64,000 bases of DNA from Massilia varians (GTDB lineage: Bacteria; Pseudomonadota; Gammaproteobacteria; Burkholderiales; Burkholderiaceae_D). Made by a program: the position numbers and the translations under genes. How positions within the stretch are numbered: the first letter of the stretch is position 1; the number at the start of each line of letters is the position of its first letter. Below the pieces are notes generated by a model. That model made no database searches, had not been told where the DNA came from, and was given only the letters and a program-made list of their open reading frames with translations. This document shows positions 1-10,902 of the stretch, piece by piece. The stretch lies in contig NZ_AP026966.1 in NCBI RefSeq assembly GCF_027923905.1, forward strand, positions 2,481,001 to 2,545,000, given 5' to 3'.

Positions 1-572
1 TCGTCCACCATCACGCCCTTGATCTTGTCCACGACTTCCTGCCCCCGCACGACCTTGCCGAAGACGGTGTAGCCGGAACCCTTGTAGAACGGATAGTCGA
101 TGCCGGAATTGTCGGCGACGTTGATGAAGAACTGGGAGGTGGCCGAGTCCGGATGGTCTTCGCGCGCCATCGAAATGGTGTACGGCTGGTTCGACAGGCC
201 GTTGTTCGATTCGTTCTTGACCGGCTTGTTGGTCTTGCGGCCCTCGAACTTCTCGTTCATGCCGCCGCCCTGGATCATGAAGCCGTCGATCACGCGGTGA
301 AAGATGGTGCCCTTGTAGAATCCCTGCTTCACGTACTGCATGAAGTTGGCCACCGTCCTGGGCGCCCGTTCCTCGTCGAGCTGGACGACGATGTCGCCCA
401 TCGTGGTCTTGATCGAGACCTGCGGCCCCTTGACGACCGGCGCGGCGGGCGCTTCGGCGGCGTCGTCGGTGGCGGTTTCTTGCGGCGCGCCCAGGGCGGC
501 GCCGGACAGCAGCAGGGCGCCGGCGCCCAGGGCAATGCCCTTGAGCAGCGAACGGCGGAAGGCGGTGGTCAT
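1..572 (-). CDS. ppiA: Secreted cyclophilin-type peptidyl-prolyl cis-trans isomerase (partial, C-terminus outside window)
   Basis: Cyclophilins isomerise Xaa-Pro bonds and assist folding. The protein starts MTTAFRRSLLKG and has a signal-peptide-like hydrophobic stretch (residues about 12-28) and an Ala/Pro-rich linker, so this copy should act in the periplasm. The cyclophilin core follows from about residue 50, with the family's VANFMQYV, FHRVIDGFMIQGG and SMAR..HPDSATSQFFIN motifs in order; R and F of FHRVIDGF and the Q of SQFFIN are active-site residues in the family. It reads off the left edge, so the last residues are missing. ATG at 572 is the only start that gives the signal peptide. 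It is divergent from cysS. A cytoplasmic PpiB is less likely because of the leader. Confidence 0.9.
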   Translation of the reverse strand, partial: MTTAFRRSLLKGIALGAGALLLSGAALGAPQETATDDAAEAPAAPVVKGPQVSIKTTMGDIVVQLDEERAPRTVANFMQYVKQGFYKGTIFHRVIDGFMIQGGGMNEKFEGRKTNKPVKNESNNGLSNQPYTISMAREDHPDSATSQFFINVADNSGIDYPFYKGSGYTVFGKVVRGQEVVDKIKGVMVD

Positions 573-674
573 TGTCTGGGCTCTCCTCTGATGGATACCG
601 CGCAATGCGGTGTCAAGTCTTTTCCCGAAAAATAAAGCTGAACCATATGCGGCCAGCCGGGATTTTAACAATGC

Positions 675-680
675 TATACT
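675..680 (+). promoter_or_regulatory. Extended -10 promoter of cysS
   Basis: TGCTATACT (TGn plus TATACT) lies about 125 bases before the cysS start in the only AT-rich part of the intergenic region. No good -35 is visible, which fits an extended -10 promoter. This is inference from sequence only. Confidence 0.4.
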
Positions 681-803
681 TTGCGCAGAACGTCCCATTC
701 TATCAAAGAAGAACAACACCCGAGGGTACAGACGATCCCGGCGCGCCGCAGCATGCATGTGCTACGAATTCGCTCCGATCCTCTCCCTTACCAGAACACA
801 CCC

Positions 804-2188
<1,385 letters not shown>

Positions 2189-2189
<1 letters not shown>

Positions 2190-2866
2190 TGGCCGCCGAC
2201 AAGGACAAGTCCGCGGCCATGGAGCCGCAGGGAGAGCTCGCCGTCCCGATCTACTGGGCGGAAGCGAAGGCCGCGCTGATCGCGCGCGACCGCATCATGG
2301 CCAAGCTGATCCCCCAGATCGGCGACCTGCACCTGCGCGGCCAGCCCGACCCCTTCACCACGCTGGCACGTTCGATCGTGGGCCAGCAGGTGACGCCGAA
2401 GGCGGCCGACGCGGCCTGGGCCAGGTTGCTGGCGACCTGCCCGAAGCTGTCCCCGAGCCAGGTGCTCAAGGCCGGCGCCGTCGAGCTGGCCGGCTGCGGA
2501 CTGTCCAAGCGCAAGACCGAATACATCCTCGACCTGGCCGACAGTTTCAAGGCCAAGCGCGTCCATGCCGACCTGTGGTCGCAGATGGACGACGAGGCCG
2601 TCATCGCCGAACTGGTCCAGATCCGCGGCATCAGCCGCTGGACAGCGGAGATGTTTTTGATATTTAATCTGCTCCGTCCAAACGTGCTGCCGCTCGACGA
2701 TCCCGGCCTGATCCAGGGAATCAGCCAGAATTATTTCTCTGGCGAACCTGTTTCTCGCAGCGATGCGCGCGAAGTGGCGGCGAACTGGGAGCCCTGGCGT
2801 ACGGTGGCAACCTGGTATTTATGGCGTAGTCTCGATCCGGTATCCGGGTCGGGTACGGTAGAATAA
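2189..2866 (+). CDS. DNA-3-methyladenine glycosylase II (HhH-GPD family)
   Basis: Removes alkylated bases from DNA at the first step of base excision repair. The 225-residue protein has the helix-hairpin-helix LVQIRGISRWTAEM, followed by LPLDDPGLIQ, which aligns with the LPDDYLIKQ loop of AlkA; the second Asp (about residue 171) is in the position of the catalytic aspartate. It lacks the N-terminal AlkA extension, so it is the short version common in Burkholderiales. It overlaps the cysS stop by one base and is followed after 81 bases by accA, a conserved order in the family. The exact substrate range cannot be told from sequence. Confidence 0.88.
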
Positions 2867-2947
2867 CGCCCACAACAAGGGCCCACGAGGCCCGGTGCAT
2901 GCTGCGCGAACGGAAACGCTGCGGCCACGAAATAATCCGGAGGTACA

Positions 2948-3925
2948 ATGACTAAAACAACTTTCCTCAATTTTGAGCAGCCGATCGCCGAGCTGGATTC
3001 CAAGATTGAAGAGCTGCGTTTCGTGCAAGACGATTCCGCCGTCGACATCTCCGAGGAGATCGACCGCCTGGCCAAGAAGAGCCAGCAGCTCACCAAGGAC
3101 ATCTACGCCAAGCTGACCCCATGGCAGGTGTCGCAGATCGCCCGTCATCCGCAGCGTCCATACACGATGGACTACGTGAACGCGATCTTCACCGATTTCC
3201 ACGAACTGCACGGCGACCGTAGCTTTGCAGACGACCAGTCGATCATCGGCGGCCTGGCCCGCTTCAACGGCCAGGCCTGCATGGTCATCGGCCACCAGAA
3301 GGGCCGCGACACCAAGGAGCGCGCGATGCGCAACTTCGGTATGCCGCGTCCGGAAGGCTACCGCAAGGCCATGCGCCTGATGAAGCTGGCGGAGAAATTC
3401 GGCCTGCCGATCTTCACCTTCGTGGACACCCCGGGCGCCTTCCCGGGCATCGACGCCGAAGAGCGCGGCCAGTCGGAAGCGATCGGCCACAACCTGTACG
3501 TCATGGCCGAACTGAAAGTGCCGCTGATCGCCACCATCATCGGCGAAGGCGGCTCGGGCGGCGCGCTGGCAATTGCGGTGGGCGACGCGGTGCTGATGCT
3601 GCAATACTCGACCTACTCGGTGATTTCGCCGGAAGGCTGCGCCTCGATCCTGTGGAAGACCTCGGAACGCGCCAGCGATGCCGCCGACGCCCTGGGTCTG
3701 ACCGCGCACCGCCTCAAGGCCATCGGCCTGATCGACAAGATCGTCAACGAGCCGCTGGGCGGCGCCCACCGCGATCCGAAGCAGATGGCCCAGCTGCTCA
3801 AGCGCGCGCTGGCCGACACCCTGCGCCAGTTCCAGGGCATGAAGACCAAGGACCTGCTCGAAGCCCGTCACGCAAAGCTGATGGCTTACGGCAAGTTCAA
3901 GGAAACGCTGCCGCGCGAAGAGTGA
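2948..3925 (+). CDS. accA: Acetyl-CoA carboxylase carboxyltransferase subunit alpha
   Basis: With AccD it transfers the carboxyl group from biotin to acetyl-CoA to make malonyl-CoA, the first step of fatty acid synthesis. At 325 residues it has the usual length. Visible family motifs are [16 protein letters not shown], the glycine-rich [15 protein letters not shown] oxyanion region, and [14 protein letters not shown] strong ribosome binding site (GGAGG) lies just before ATG 2948. Its stop overlaps the GTG start of tilS (GTGA), so tilS expression is probably coupled to accA. Confidence 0.97.
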   Translation: MTKTTFLNFEQPIAELDSKIEELRFVQDDSAVDISEEIDRLAKKSQQLTKDIYAKLTPWQVSQIARHPQRPYTMDYVNAIFTDFHELHGDRSFADDQSIIGGLARFNGQACMVIGHQKGRDTKERAMRNFGMPRPEGYRKAMRLMKLAEKFGLPIFTFVDTPGAFPGIDAEERGQSEAIGHNLYVMAELKVPLIATIIGEGGSGGALAIAVGDAVLMLQYSTYSVISPEGCASILWKTSERASDAADALGLTAHRLKAIGLIDKIVNEPLGGAHRDPKQMAQLLKRALADTLRQFQGMKTKDLLEARHAKLMAYGKFKETLPREE

Positions 3926-5391
3926 GTTCCACCAAGGCCGGATCCGTCCCGGCGGTCTTTGCGCAGGCCATGCACGGCCTGCGTGACACGTATTCCCCGA
4001 CTTCCATGGCCGTGGCCTGCAGCGGCGGCCTCGATTCGATGGCCTTGCTGCGGCTGGCGCACGCCTGGGCGGCGGAGCAGGGCGTCGTCCTGCATGCCTT
4101 CCACGTCCATCACGGGCTGAGCCCGAATGCCGACGCCTGGCTGGCGCATTGCGCGCACGCCTGCGCCGCGCTCGGCATCGCTTTCGATGTCCGCCGCGTC
4201 GAGGTCGTCAAGGGCAAGGAGGGCACCGAGGCAGCCGCGCGCAAGCTGCGCTACCGCGCGCTCGGCGAGATGTGCGTCGCCCACGGCGTGCCGCTCCTGC
4301 TCACCGCCCACCACCTCGACGACCAGGCCGAGACCGTCCTGCTCCAGCTGCTGCGCGGCGCCGGCCCAGCCGGGCTATCGGGCATGGATGCGGCGAATCG
4401 CGCGCCCGGCCTGCTCGGCGACCCGCAACTCGTCATGGCGCGCCCGCTGCTGCCGCTGGCGCGCGCCCAGCTCGAAGCGTATGCGCAGGCCAAAGGCCTG
4501 GCGTGGGTCGAGGACGAATCGAACAGCGATCCGCGCTATGCCCGCAATGCCCTGCGCCATGGCGTGATGCCGGCGCTGGCGGCCAGCTTCCCCGGTTACC
4601 AGGCCAGGCTCGCGCGTGGCGCGGCCCACGTGCAGGCGGCCCAGCGCATCCTCGATGAGGTCGCCGAGCAGGATCTGGCCGCCTGCCTCGATGGCGAGGC
4701 GGTCGACCTGGCCCGCGTGCAAAAGCTCAGCCGCGAGCGTGCCGACAACATGCTGCGCCACCTGTTCCATGCGCGTGGTCTGGCGATGCCCTCGACCGCC
4801 TGGTTGGCCGAGATGGTGTCGCAGCTGTTCTCGGCGCGCGAGGATGCGCAGCTGAAAGTGACGCATCCGGGCTGCCATATCCGCCGCCACCGCGGCAAGC
4901 TCTACATCACCCCGAAATTGCCGGACCTGGCGGGGATGCGCGACCCCGACGATATCGGCGTGCTGGTCAAGGAGGGCGAGCAGTTCCGCTGGAACGGGCA
5001 AGCATCGCTGGACTTTCCCGCCTACGGCGGCGCGCTCCACTTTGACCGGGTCGCGCAAGACCGGGTCGCGCAAGACCGGGTCGCGCAAGACCGGGTCGCG
5101 CAAGACGTGACGCCCGAGGGCTTCGATCCGACCTGGCTGCGCGGCCAGCTCCTCACCATCGACTTCCGCCAGGGCGGCGAACGTCTCAAGCCCGCCGCCA
5201 ACCGTCCCACCCGTGGACTGAAGGCGCACTACCAGGCGCTGGGCGTGCCAAGCTGGGAGCGCGAGCGTGCGCCACTCGTGTGGGCCGGGCGCGAACTGCT
5301 GTTTGCCGCCGGCATCGGCATGGATTGCCGTCACCTGGCCGCAGGGCAAGGCGAGCGCATCGCGCTGCGCTGGGTGCCGCAAGCTGTCTAG
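3922..5391 (+). CDS. tilS: tRNA(Ile)-lysidine synthetase with internal DRVAQ repeat
   Basis: Converts cytidine 34 of the CAU tRNA-Ile to lysidine with ATP, so the tRNA reads AUA and is charged with Ile. The PP-loop SGGLDS is at residues 34-39, followed by the HHGLSPNAD and [11 protein letters not shown] motifs; the C-terminal TilS substrate-binding domains follow. I chose GTG 3922 (overlapping accA by four bases); ATG 3970 is possible but would leave little before the PP-loop. The 489-residue length is a little over typical because four perfect copies of a 15-base unit encode (DRVAQ)x4 at residues 375-394, between the two C-terminal domains. Confidence 0.93.
   Translation: MSSTKAGSVPAVFAQAMHGLRDTYSPTSMAVACSGGLDSMALLRLAHAWAAEQGVVLHAFHVHHGLSPNADAWLAHCAHACAALGIAFDVRRVEVVKGKEGTEAAARKLRYRALGEMCVAHGVPLLLTAHHLDDQAETVLLQLLRGAGPAGLSGMDAANRAPGLLGDPQLVMARPLLPLARAQLEAYAQAKGLAWVEDESNSDPRYARNALRHGVMPALAASFPGYQARLARGAAHVQAAQRILDEVAEQDLAACLDGEAVDLARVQKLSRERADNMLRHLFHARGLAMPSTAWLAEMVSQLFSAREDAQLKVTHPGCHIRRHRGKLYITPKLPDLAGMRDPDDIGVLVKEGEQFRWNGQASLDFPAYGGALHFDRVAQDRVAQDRVAQDRVAQDVTPEGFDPTWLRGQLLTIDFRQGGERLKPAANRPTRGLKAHYQALGVPSWERERAPLVWAGRELLFAAGIGMDCRHLAAGQGERIALRWVPQAV
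5044..5103 (+). repeat. Four perfect 15-bp tandem repeats inside tilS
   Basis: The unit gaccgggtcgcgcaa occurs four times without mismatch, then GAC closes the array. It is in frame and encodes DRVAQ four times. Perfect identity suggests a recent slippage expansion. Confidence 0.97.
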
Positions 5392-5405
5392 ACTTGTTTT
5401 TGTTT

Positions 5406-5445
5406 CTATACGAAAACGGTATTACTTTATTTTGTTTTCGTATAG
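5406..5445. terminator. AT-rich 12-bp inverted repeat, likely tilS terminator or lysC leader element
   Basis: ctatacgaaaac (5406-5417) and gttttcgtatag (5434-5445) are perfect reverse complements around a 16-base loop; the right arm is followed by gcttttt. It lies 15 bases after the tilS stop. The stem is AT-rich for an intrinsic terminator, so an operator is also possible. Confidence 0.5.
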
Positions 5446-5463
5446 CTTTTTCGCTAGACCGTC

Positions 5464-5493
5464 TTGTGATACTGCACTGCAGCATGCTAGAGT
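5464..5493 (+). promoter_or_regulatory. Possible lysC promoter
   Basis: TTGTGA (5464-5469) and TAGAGT (5488-5493) are separated by 18 bases, 46 bases before the lysC start, just after the inverted repeat. The match to consensus is modest. Confidence 0.3.
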
Positions 5494-5538
5494 AAGGGTC
5501 CCCTTTTGATCTTTCAACAAGCTGGAACCCTTCCTGAT

Positions 5539-6786
5539 ATGGCTTTAATTGTCCACAAATATGGCGGGACGTCGATGGGCTCGACGGACCGTATCAAGAA
5601 TGTCGCGGCCCGTGTGGCGAAGTGGCATGATGCCGGCCACCAGATCGTCGTGGTGCCCTCCGCGATGTCGGGTGAAACCAACCGTCTGATTGCGCTGGCC
5701 AAGGAAATCATGCCGCAACCGGACCCGCGCGAACTGGACATGATAGCCTCGACCGGCGAGCAGGTATCGGTCGGCCTGCTGGCGATGGCGCTGCTGGCCA
5801 TCGGCAAGGACGCCGTCTCCTACACCGGCTGGCAGGCGGGCATCCGCACCGACTCCTCGTTCACCAAGGCGCGCATCCAGTCGATCGACGACAGCCGCGT
5901 GCGTGGCGACCTCGAGGCCGGCAAGATCGTCATCATCACGGGTTTCCAGGGCATGGACGAAGATGGCAACATCTCGACGCTGGGCCGCGGCGGTTCGGAT
6001 ACCTCGGCAGTGGCGATCGCCGCCGCGCTGAAGGCCGACGAATGCCTGATCTACACCGACGTCGACGGGGTCTACACGACCGACCCGCGCGTGGTGCATG
6101 AGGCGCGCCGCCTGAACAAGATCACCTTCGAGGAAATGCTCGAGCTGGCCTCGCTGGGCTCGAAAGTGCTGCAGACGCGTTCGGTCGAGTTCGCAGGTAA
6201 CTACCAGGTCCCGACGCGCGTGCTGTCGTCGCTGACCGATCCCCTGATGCCGCTGGACGAAGAAGCGACGTCCGGTACCCTGATTTCGTTTGAGGAAGAA
6301 AGCAATATGGAACAAGCCGTCATCTCCGGTATCGCCTTCAATCGCGATGAAGCCAAGATCACCGTCCTGGGCGTGCCGGACAAGCCGGGCGTCGCCTTCC
6401 ACATCCTCGGCCCGATCGCCGAGGCAAATGTCGAAGTGGACATGATCATCCAGAACCAGTCGGTGGACGGCAAGACCGATTTCACCTTCACCGTCTCGCG
6501 CGGCGACTACGCGAAGGCGATGGGCGTGCTGGAAGCGCAGCGCGAGGCGCTGGGCGCGGCCAAGATCCTGGGCGACGCGAAAGTATCGAAGGTGTCGGCC
6601 GTGGGCGTCGGCATGCGCAGCCACGTCGGCGTGGCCTCGCAGATGTTCCGCACGCTGTCGGAAGAGGGCATCAACATCATGATGATCTCGACTTCGGAGA
6701 TCAAGATCTCGGTGCTGATCGACGAGAAATACATGGAACTCGCCGTGCGCGCCCTGCACAAAGCTTTTAACCTCGAGCAAGCTTAA
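5539..6786 (+). CDS. lysC: Aspartate kinase
   Basis: Phosphorylates aspartate, the first committed step to lysine, threonine and methionine. The 415-residue protein begins MALIVHKYGGTSMG (ATP/aspartate-binding KYGGTS motif), has the RGGSDTSAVAIAAAL motif, and ends with two ACT domains (about residues 265-410) of the monofunctional, feedback-regulated class. ATG 5539 is chosen because the family starts at this point. An in-frame ATG at 6307 is preceded by the purine-rich gaggaagaaagc, and could start a separate 159-residue regulatory subunit, as known for lysC of Bacillus and Corynebacterium. It precedes a tRNA-Ser gene. Confidence 0.96.
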   Translation: MALIVHKYGGTSMGSTDRIKNVAARVAKWHDAGHQIVVVPSAMSGETNRLIALAKEIMPQPDPRELDMIASTGEQVSVGLLAMALLAIGKDAVSYTGWQAGIRTDSSFTKARIQSIDDSRVRGDLEAGKIVIITGFQGMDEDGNISTLGRGGSDTSAVAIAAALKADECLIYTDVDGVYTTDPRVVHEARRLNKITFEEMLELASLGSKVLQTRSVEFAGNYQVPTRVLSSLTDPLMPLDEEATSGTLISFEEESNMEQAVISGIAFNRDEAKITVLGVPDKPGVAFHILGPIAEANVEVDMIIQNQSVDGKTDFTFTVSRGDYAKAMGVLEAQREALGAAKILGDAKVSKVSAVGVGMRSHVGVASQMFRTLSEEGINIMMISTSEIKISVLIDEKYMELAVRALHKAFNLEQA

Positions 6787-6885
6787 CAATTTTCAAAATT
6801 TTGGGCGTGCGTCCTTGACGCAACGAGCACCAGCCCTTAAGATGCGTGCACTCAGCGCTGACTGACACACAAGTCGGAACTGATT

Positions 6886-6979
6886 GGAGGCGTGGCCGAG
6901 TGGCCGAAGGCACTTCCCTGCTAAGGAAGCATATGGGCTTAAACCTGTATCGTGGGTTCGAATCCCACCGCCTCCGCCA
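6886..6979 (+). tRNA. tRNA-Ser(GCU)
   Basis: Class II tRNA with a long variable arm. The acceptor arms GGAGGCG and CGCCTCC pair perfectly, the anticodon stem CTTCC/GGAAG encloses CTGCTAA (anticodon GCT), and the T arm GTGGG-TTCGAAT-CCCAC and an encoded CCA end are present. Confidence 0.97.
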
Positions 6980-7027
6980 AGTTACAAAAGAGAAAGCCAC
7001 CGCAAGGTGGCTTTCTCTTTTGTAACT
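6980..7027. terminator. Strong terminator of tRNA-Ser (22-bp perfect stem)
   Basis: A 22-base arm (6980-7001) and its exact reverse complement (7006-7027) enclose the tetraloop GCAA. The right arm contains T-rich stretches and the structure begins directly at the tRNA CCA end. It can work in both directions. Confidence 0.9.
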
Positions 7028-7222
7028 CAGGAGGCGAGGAAAGCGCCTGCGCGCTTTCCGCGTGGGATTCGAAGCGCGTCCGCCTGCAGGCGGCGCGGCG
7101 GCCTGCGGAACGCAGGCGAATCGCCACTTTGCGCCCGCAAGGCGGGCGCCCCGCGAGCGCAGCTCGGGTCCTCCACCACTTCAGGTTGGCGACAAGCTCC
7201 CAGCTACCGTCGCCAAATGAGG

Positions 7223-7606
7223 CTAGCACGGACACGGCGACGCCCCCGGCACATACCCAAACGACTCCGGCGTCGCGATCGACGTCGCCTTGTGCAGTAG
7301 CACACGCGAATCGATCAGCGGCAGCATCATGCGCGACCTCACCGCCGTAATGCCCTCCTTGCTGCCGTCGAGCTTCCGGGCGGCGGCGATCGCCACTGCC
7401 CTGGCCATGCCGGACATGAGAATGAGCACGATCAGGAGCGGGGCGGCCATGATCGCGAACGCGCGGCGCTGGCGCGCGTGGCTGGGCGCAGATCGGCCTG
7501 TCTTGATGCTTGCCGGACCGCGGGGGAGGGCGCACTGCAGGGTGGCGGGGCGTTGCCTCGATACCCTACGTTCCTCGTCGATCACTGGGAACTGCTGCAA
7601 GAGCAC
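7223..7606 (-). pseudogene. Degraded TadG-like (Flp pilus assembly) fragment
   Basis: This reading frame holds RRAFAIMAAPLLIVLI, which resembles the N-terminal membrane segment of TadG/TadE-like pilus proteins, and then AIAAARKLDGSKEGI, which resembles a segment normally found 20-30 residues further on. The short distance between them suggests an internal deletion. After that, similarity is lost. The 127-residue reading starts at GTG without a ribosome binding site. It is most likely a remnant; a small membrane protein cannot be excluded. The rest of 7028-7682 shows only GC-rich DNA with no gene I can support. Confidence 0.4.
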
Positions 7607-7682
7607 GCAGCTGACGAGTTGATTCTATCGAGCTCATTCCTCCAATCATTGCTCCGGGCAGGTGCAGAAGCGCGCCGACGGC

Positions 7683-9809
7683 TCAGGCATGCCCGATGCC
7701 GGCGCTGCTGTATGTCCGCTCGAACTCCCAGATGGGCACGGGCCGACCCAGCAGGTAGCCCTGCAGCGTGCCGCAGCCGCCATCGACCAGGAAGCTGCGC
7801 TGGGCCTCGTGCTCCACCCCCTCGGCCACGATGTCGAGTTTGAGCTTGCGGGCCAGGGCGATGATGGCCTCGACGATCGGCGCGGCATCCGGGTCGAGAT
7901 GCACGTCGTGCACGAAGGAGCGGTCGATCTTCAGCGCGCTCAAGGGGAAGCGCTTCAGGTAGGCGAGCGAGGAGTAGCCGGTGCCGAAATCGTCCAGCGA
8001 AAAATGCACGCCCTGCTTGCACAGCGCGCGCATGCGTTCGATTACGTCGGCGACGTTGTGCGCCAGGACGCTTTCGGTCAGCTCCAGGCACAGCTTGTCC
8101 GGCGGTGCGCCGGACTCGAGCAGGGTGTCGGCGACGCGCCCGGCGAAATCGGCACTGTGCAGCTGGTGCGCGCTGATGTTGACTGCCAGCTCGAGCTTGC
8201 CGAGGGTGTGGTCGGCACGCCAGCGCGCCAGGGCCCGGCAGCTTTCCGCCAGCACGTACTGGCCCAGCGGCAGGATCAGGCCCGATGATTCCGCTACACC
8301 GATGAAATCGTCGGGAACCAGCAGCTCGCCATCGGCGCGGCGCCAGCGCACCAGCACCTCGGCGCCGACCAGGCGGCCGCCGCTGGAGAACTGCGGCTGG
8401 CAATACAGCATGAACTGGTGCGCCGACAGGCCTTCGCGCAGGGCGTGCTCGAGCGCCGCCTGGTGCTCGGCCGCGGCCTGCATGCCGGGGTCAAAGAAGC
8501 GTGCGGTATTGCGTCCCTCCGACTTGGCGCGGTACATGGCCAGGTCGGCCTGCTTTAGCAGGGTCTCGATGTCGGTCGCGCCGCCGTCGAACAGCGCGAC
8601 GCCCATGCTCGGCGTGCTCAGGAACAGCCTGCCGTCCAGGTAATAGGGCTGGTCCAGGGCGTGCTGCAGTTTTTCCACGACGTGCCGGGCTTCCGCGACC
8701 GCCTCCTGGGCTCCCTCGGCCAGCTCTTCCAGCACCAGCACGAATTCGTCGCCGCCCAGGCGCGCCAGCTGGTCGCAGTGGCGCACCGTGTGGCGCAGGC
8801 GTTCGGCCACCTGGCGCAGCAGCATGTCGCCGAAGTCATGGCCCATGGTGTCGTTGAGCAGCTTGAAATTGTCCAGGTCGAGGAAGATCACGGCCCCGAA
8901 ACAGCCCGAGCGCTGGCTGCGCGCCAGCGCCTTGTCGAGCTCTTCGGTCAAGAGGCGCCGGTTTGGCAGGCCGGTGAGGTGGTCGAAATTGGCCAGCTCG
9001 TAGATGCGCTGCTCGGCTTGCTTGCGCTCGGTGAGGTCGGTATTGGTGCCGGACACGCGCAGCGCCCGGCCCTTGGGGTCGCGCGTAACGAAGCCGCGCG
9101 ACAGCACCGGCAGGTAATGGCCGTCGCGATGGCGCAGGCGCCACTCGACGCTATAGGTTTCGCGATTGCCCTCAAGCAGGTCTTTCCAGAAGCGCTGCAG
9201 CTCGGGCCGGTCGTCGGGATGCATCAGCTCCAGCCACAGGTCCGCATGGCAGCCGAGTTCCTCGGGCTGGTAGCCGAGCATGGTCCACCAGCGCTGGGAA
9301 TAATGGACTTCGTTCTCCACCAGATCGTAATCCCAGTAGGCATCGGTCGAGCCCAGTAGGACAAGGCGCAGCCGCTCCTCGGACTTCTGCAGGCTTTGCT
9401 CGGCCTCCTTCAGCGCGGTGCAGTCGGTGAAGCACACGACCACCCGGCACAGGCGGCCCTGGTCGTCCCGTTCGGGATAGGCATTGCAGATCACCCAGCG
9501 TACCGGATCGCCTTCGGCGTCGCGGATGCCGATGACCTGCTGGGACAGCTGGCAGCCGGTGCGCAGCACCGCATTGACGGGAAACTGCTCTGCTTGCATG
9601 AGGCTGCCGTCGGCACAGAGCAATTGCCAGGCCTCGCCGTCGGACCGCGTGCCGTGCAACTGCGCCAGGCTGCGTCCGGTCAGCTCGCAGGCGAGACGGT
9701 TGGCGTGCAGGATGCGGCCGTCGACGCCATGCACGACGACGCCCGCCGGCAGGTGCTCGAGCAGGTCGTCGAGCCGGCGCTGGAGATCGGCGGCGGTACT
9801 GGAAACCAT
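7683..9809 (-). CDS. PAS-PAS-GGDEF-EAL c-di-GMP signalling protein
   Basis: Domains in order: PAS (about 1-130), PAS/PAC (about 145-265), GGDEF (about 275-435) and EAL (about 450-700). The cyclase motif GGDEF is intact at residues 352-356. The phosphodiesterase signature is EVL at 484-486 instead of EAL, a tolerated variant; the other EAL catalytic positions are present (NISAHQL, ELTES, DDFGTGYSS, KIDRSFV, AEGVE, QGYLLGRP). It may make or degrade c-di-GMP, or one domain may regulate the other. It has no membrane segment, so it senses a cytosolic signal. ATG 9809 (MVSSTAADLQ) gives a normal PAS start; ATG 9872 would add 21 residues and neither has a clear ribosome binding site. Confidence 0.9.
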   Translation of the reverse strand: MVSSTAADLQRRLDDLLEHLPAGVVVHGVDGRILHANRLACELTGRSLAQLHGTRSDGEAWQLLCADGSLMQAEQFPVNAVLRTGCQLSQQVIGIRDAEGDPVRWVICNAYPERDDQGRLCRVVVCFTDCTALKEAEQSLQKSEERLRLVLLGSTDAYWDYDLVENEVHYSQRWWTMLGYQPEELGCHADLWLELMHPDDRPELQRFWKDLLEGNRETYSVEWRLRHRDGHYLPVLSRGFVTRDPKGRALRVSGTNTDLTERKQAEQRIYELANFDHLTGLPNRRLLTEELDKALARSQRSGCFGAVIFLDLDNFKLLNDTMGHDFGDMLLRQVAERLRHTVRHCDQLARLGGDEFVLVLEELAEGAQEAVAEARHVVEKLQHALDQPYYLDGRLFLSTPSMGVALFDGGATDIETLLKQADLAMYRAKSEGRNTARFFDPGMQAAAEHQAALEHALREGLSAHQFMLYCQPQFSSGGRLVGAEVLVRWRRADGELLVPDDFIGVAESSGLILPLGQYVLAESCRALARWRADHTLGKLELAVNISAHQLHSADFAGRVADTLLESGAPPDKLCLELTESVLAHNVADVIERMRALCKQGVHFSLDDFGTGYSSLAYLKRFPLSALKIDRSFVHDVHLDPDAAPIVEAIIALARKLKLDIVAEGVEHEAQRSFLVDGGCGTLQGYLLGRPVPIWEFERTYSSAGIGHA

Positions 9810-9906
9810 GATGACGGCTGGACTGGAGTGAGCGTACTTACGCGCGATGGTAGCACGGCACGCGTGTGCCATGACAGCGCCGCACGGGTGGCCGGCGCCC
9901 GCGCCG

Positions 9907-10902
9907 TCAAGCGGCCAGCAGCGTCTCGATCGCCCCGGCGTCGGCCGGGTCCAGTGCCGGCATGCGGGCCGCCTCGACCGCTTCGATGACCTGGGCCGGC
10001 CTGCTGGCGCCGATCAGCGCCGACGTGACCGCCGGCTGGCGCAGCACCCAGCGCAGCGCCAGTTGTGCCAGCGACTGGCCGCGCTGCCGGGCGAAGTCGT
10101 TCAGCGCCTGCGCGATCTCCAGCCGCTCGCGGGTCAGGTGTTCCCTGCGCAGGAAACCCGCGCCGCCGGCCGCGCGCGAGTCGGGCGGCAGCCGGCCGTC
10201 CAGGTAGCGGTCGGTGAGCAGGCCCTGCGCCAGCGGAGAAAAAGCGACCGCGCCGATGCCTTCCCCGGCCAGCACCGGCAGCAGGTCCGTCTCGACCTGG
10301 CGCACGAACATGCTGTAGCGCGACTGGTTGAGGATGCAGGGCGTGCCCAGCCGGCGCAGTTCCGCCGCCGCCTGGCGCGTCTGTTCGCCGGAATAGTTCG
10401 AGATGCCGGCATACAGCGCGCGGCCGCTGCGCACGATGTAGTCGAGCGCCGCCATGGTCTCTTCGAGCGGCGTGCCCGGGTCGGGCCGGTGGTGGTAGAA
10501 CACGTCGACGTAGTCGAGTCCCATGCGCTTCAAACTCTGGTCGAGGCTGGCGACCAGGTACTTGCGGCTGCCCCAGTCGCCATACGGCCCCGGCCACATG
10601 GTGTAGCCGGCCTTGGTGCTGACCACGATCTCGTCGCGGTAGGGCCGCAGGTCGAGGTCGAGCAGGCGCCCGAAGTTGCTCTCGGCCGAGCCTGGCGGCG
10701 GGCCGTAGTTGTTGGCCAGGTCGAAGTGGGTGATGCCGAGGTCGAAGGCGGTGCGGACGATCTCGCGCTGGCGCTGCAGGTCGTCGCTGGCGCCGAAGTT
10801 GTGCCACAGGCCGAGCGAGATGGCGGGCAGGCGCAGGCCGCTGCGTCCGCAGCGGCGATACGGGACCGATCCGTAGCGCCCGCGAGCGGCTTCCCAGTTC
10901 AT
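9907..10902 (-). CDS. Aldo/keto reductase (YghZ/Mgr-like)
   Basis: A 331-residue NADPH-dependent oxidoreductase with the TIM-barrel aldo/keto reductase pattern. [18 protein letters not shown] holds the catalytic Asp and Tyr, followed by [36 protein letters not shown] and a C-terminal [11 protein letters not shown] nucleotide-binding motif. The GPPPGSAE insertion and YTMWPGPYG are typical of the L-glyceraldehyde-3-phosphate reductase (YghZ) subgroup. It starts inside the galK stop (ATGA overlap), so it is the third gene of the galT-galK operon and probably handles a sugar aldehyde or a related carbonyl. The physiological substrate is unknown. Confidence 0.88.
   Translation of the reverse strand: MNWEAARGRYGSVPYRRCGRSGLRLPAISLGLWHNFGASDDLQRQREIVRTAFDLGITHFDLANNYGPPPGSAESNFGRLLDLDLRPYRDEIVVSTKAGYTMWPGPYGDWGSRKYLVASLDQSLKRMGLDYVDVFYHHRPDPGTPLEETMAALDYIVRSGRALYAGISNYSGEQTRQAAAELRRLGTPCILNQSRYSMFVRQVETDLLPVLAGEGIGAVAFSPLAQGLLTDRYLDGRLPPDSRAAGGAGFLRREHLTRERLEIAQALNDFARQRGQSLAQLALRWVLRQPAVTSALIGASRPAQVIEAVEAARMPALDPADAGAIETLLAA

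Noticed and set aside
5044..5103. Tandem repeats read as a CRISPR array
   Set aside because: Units are 15 bases long with no spacers and are in frame inside tilS.
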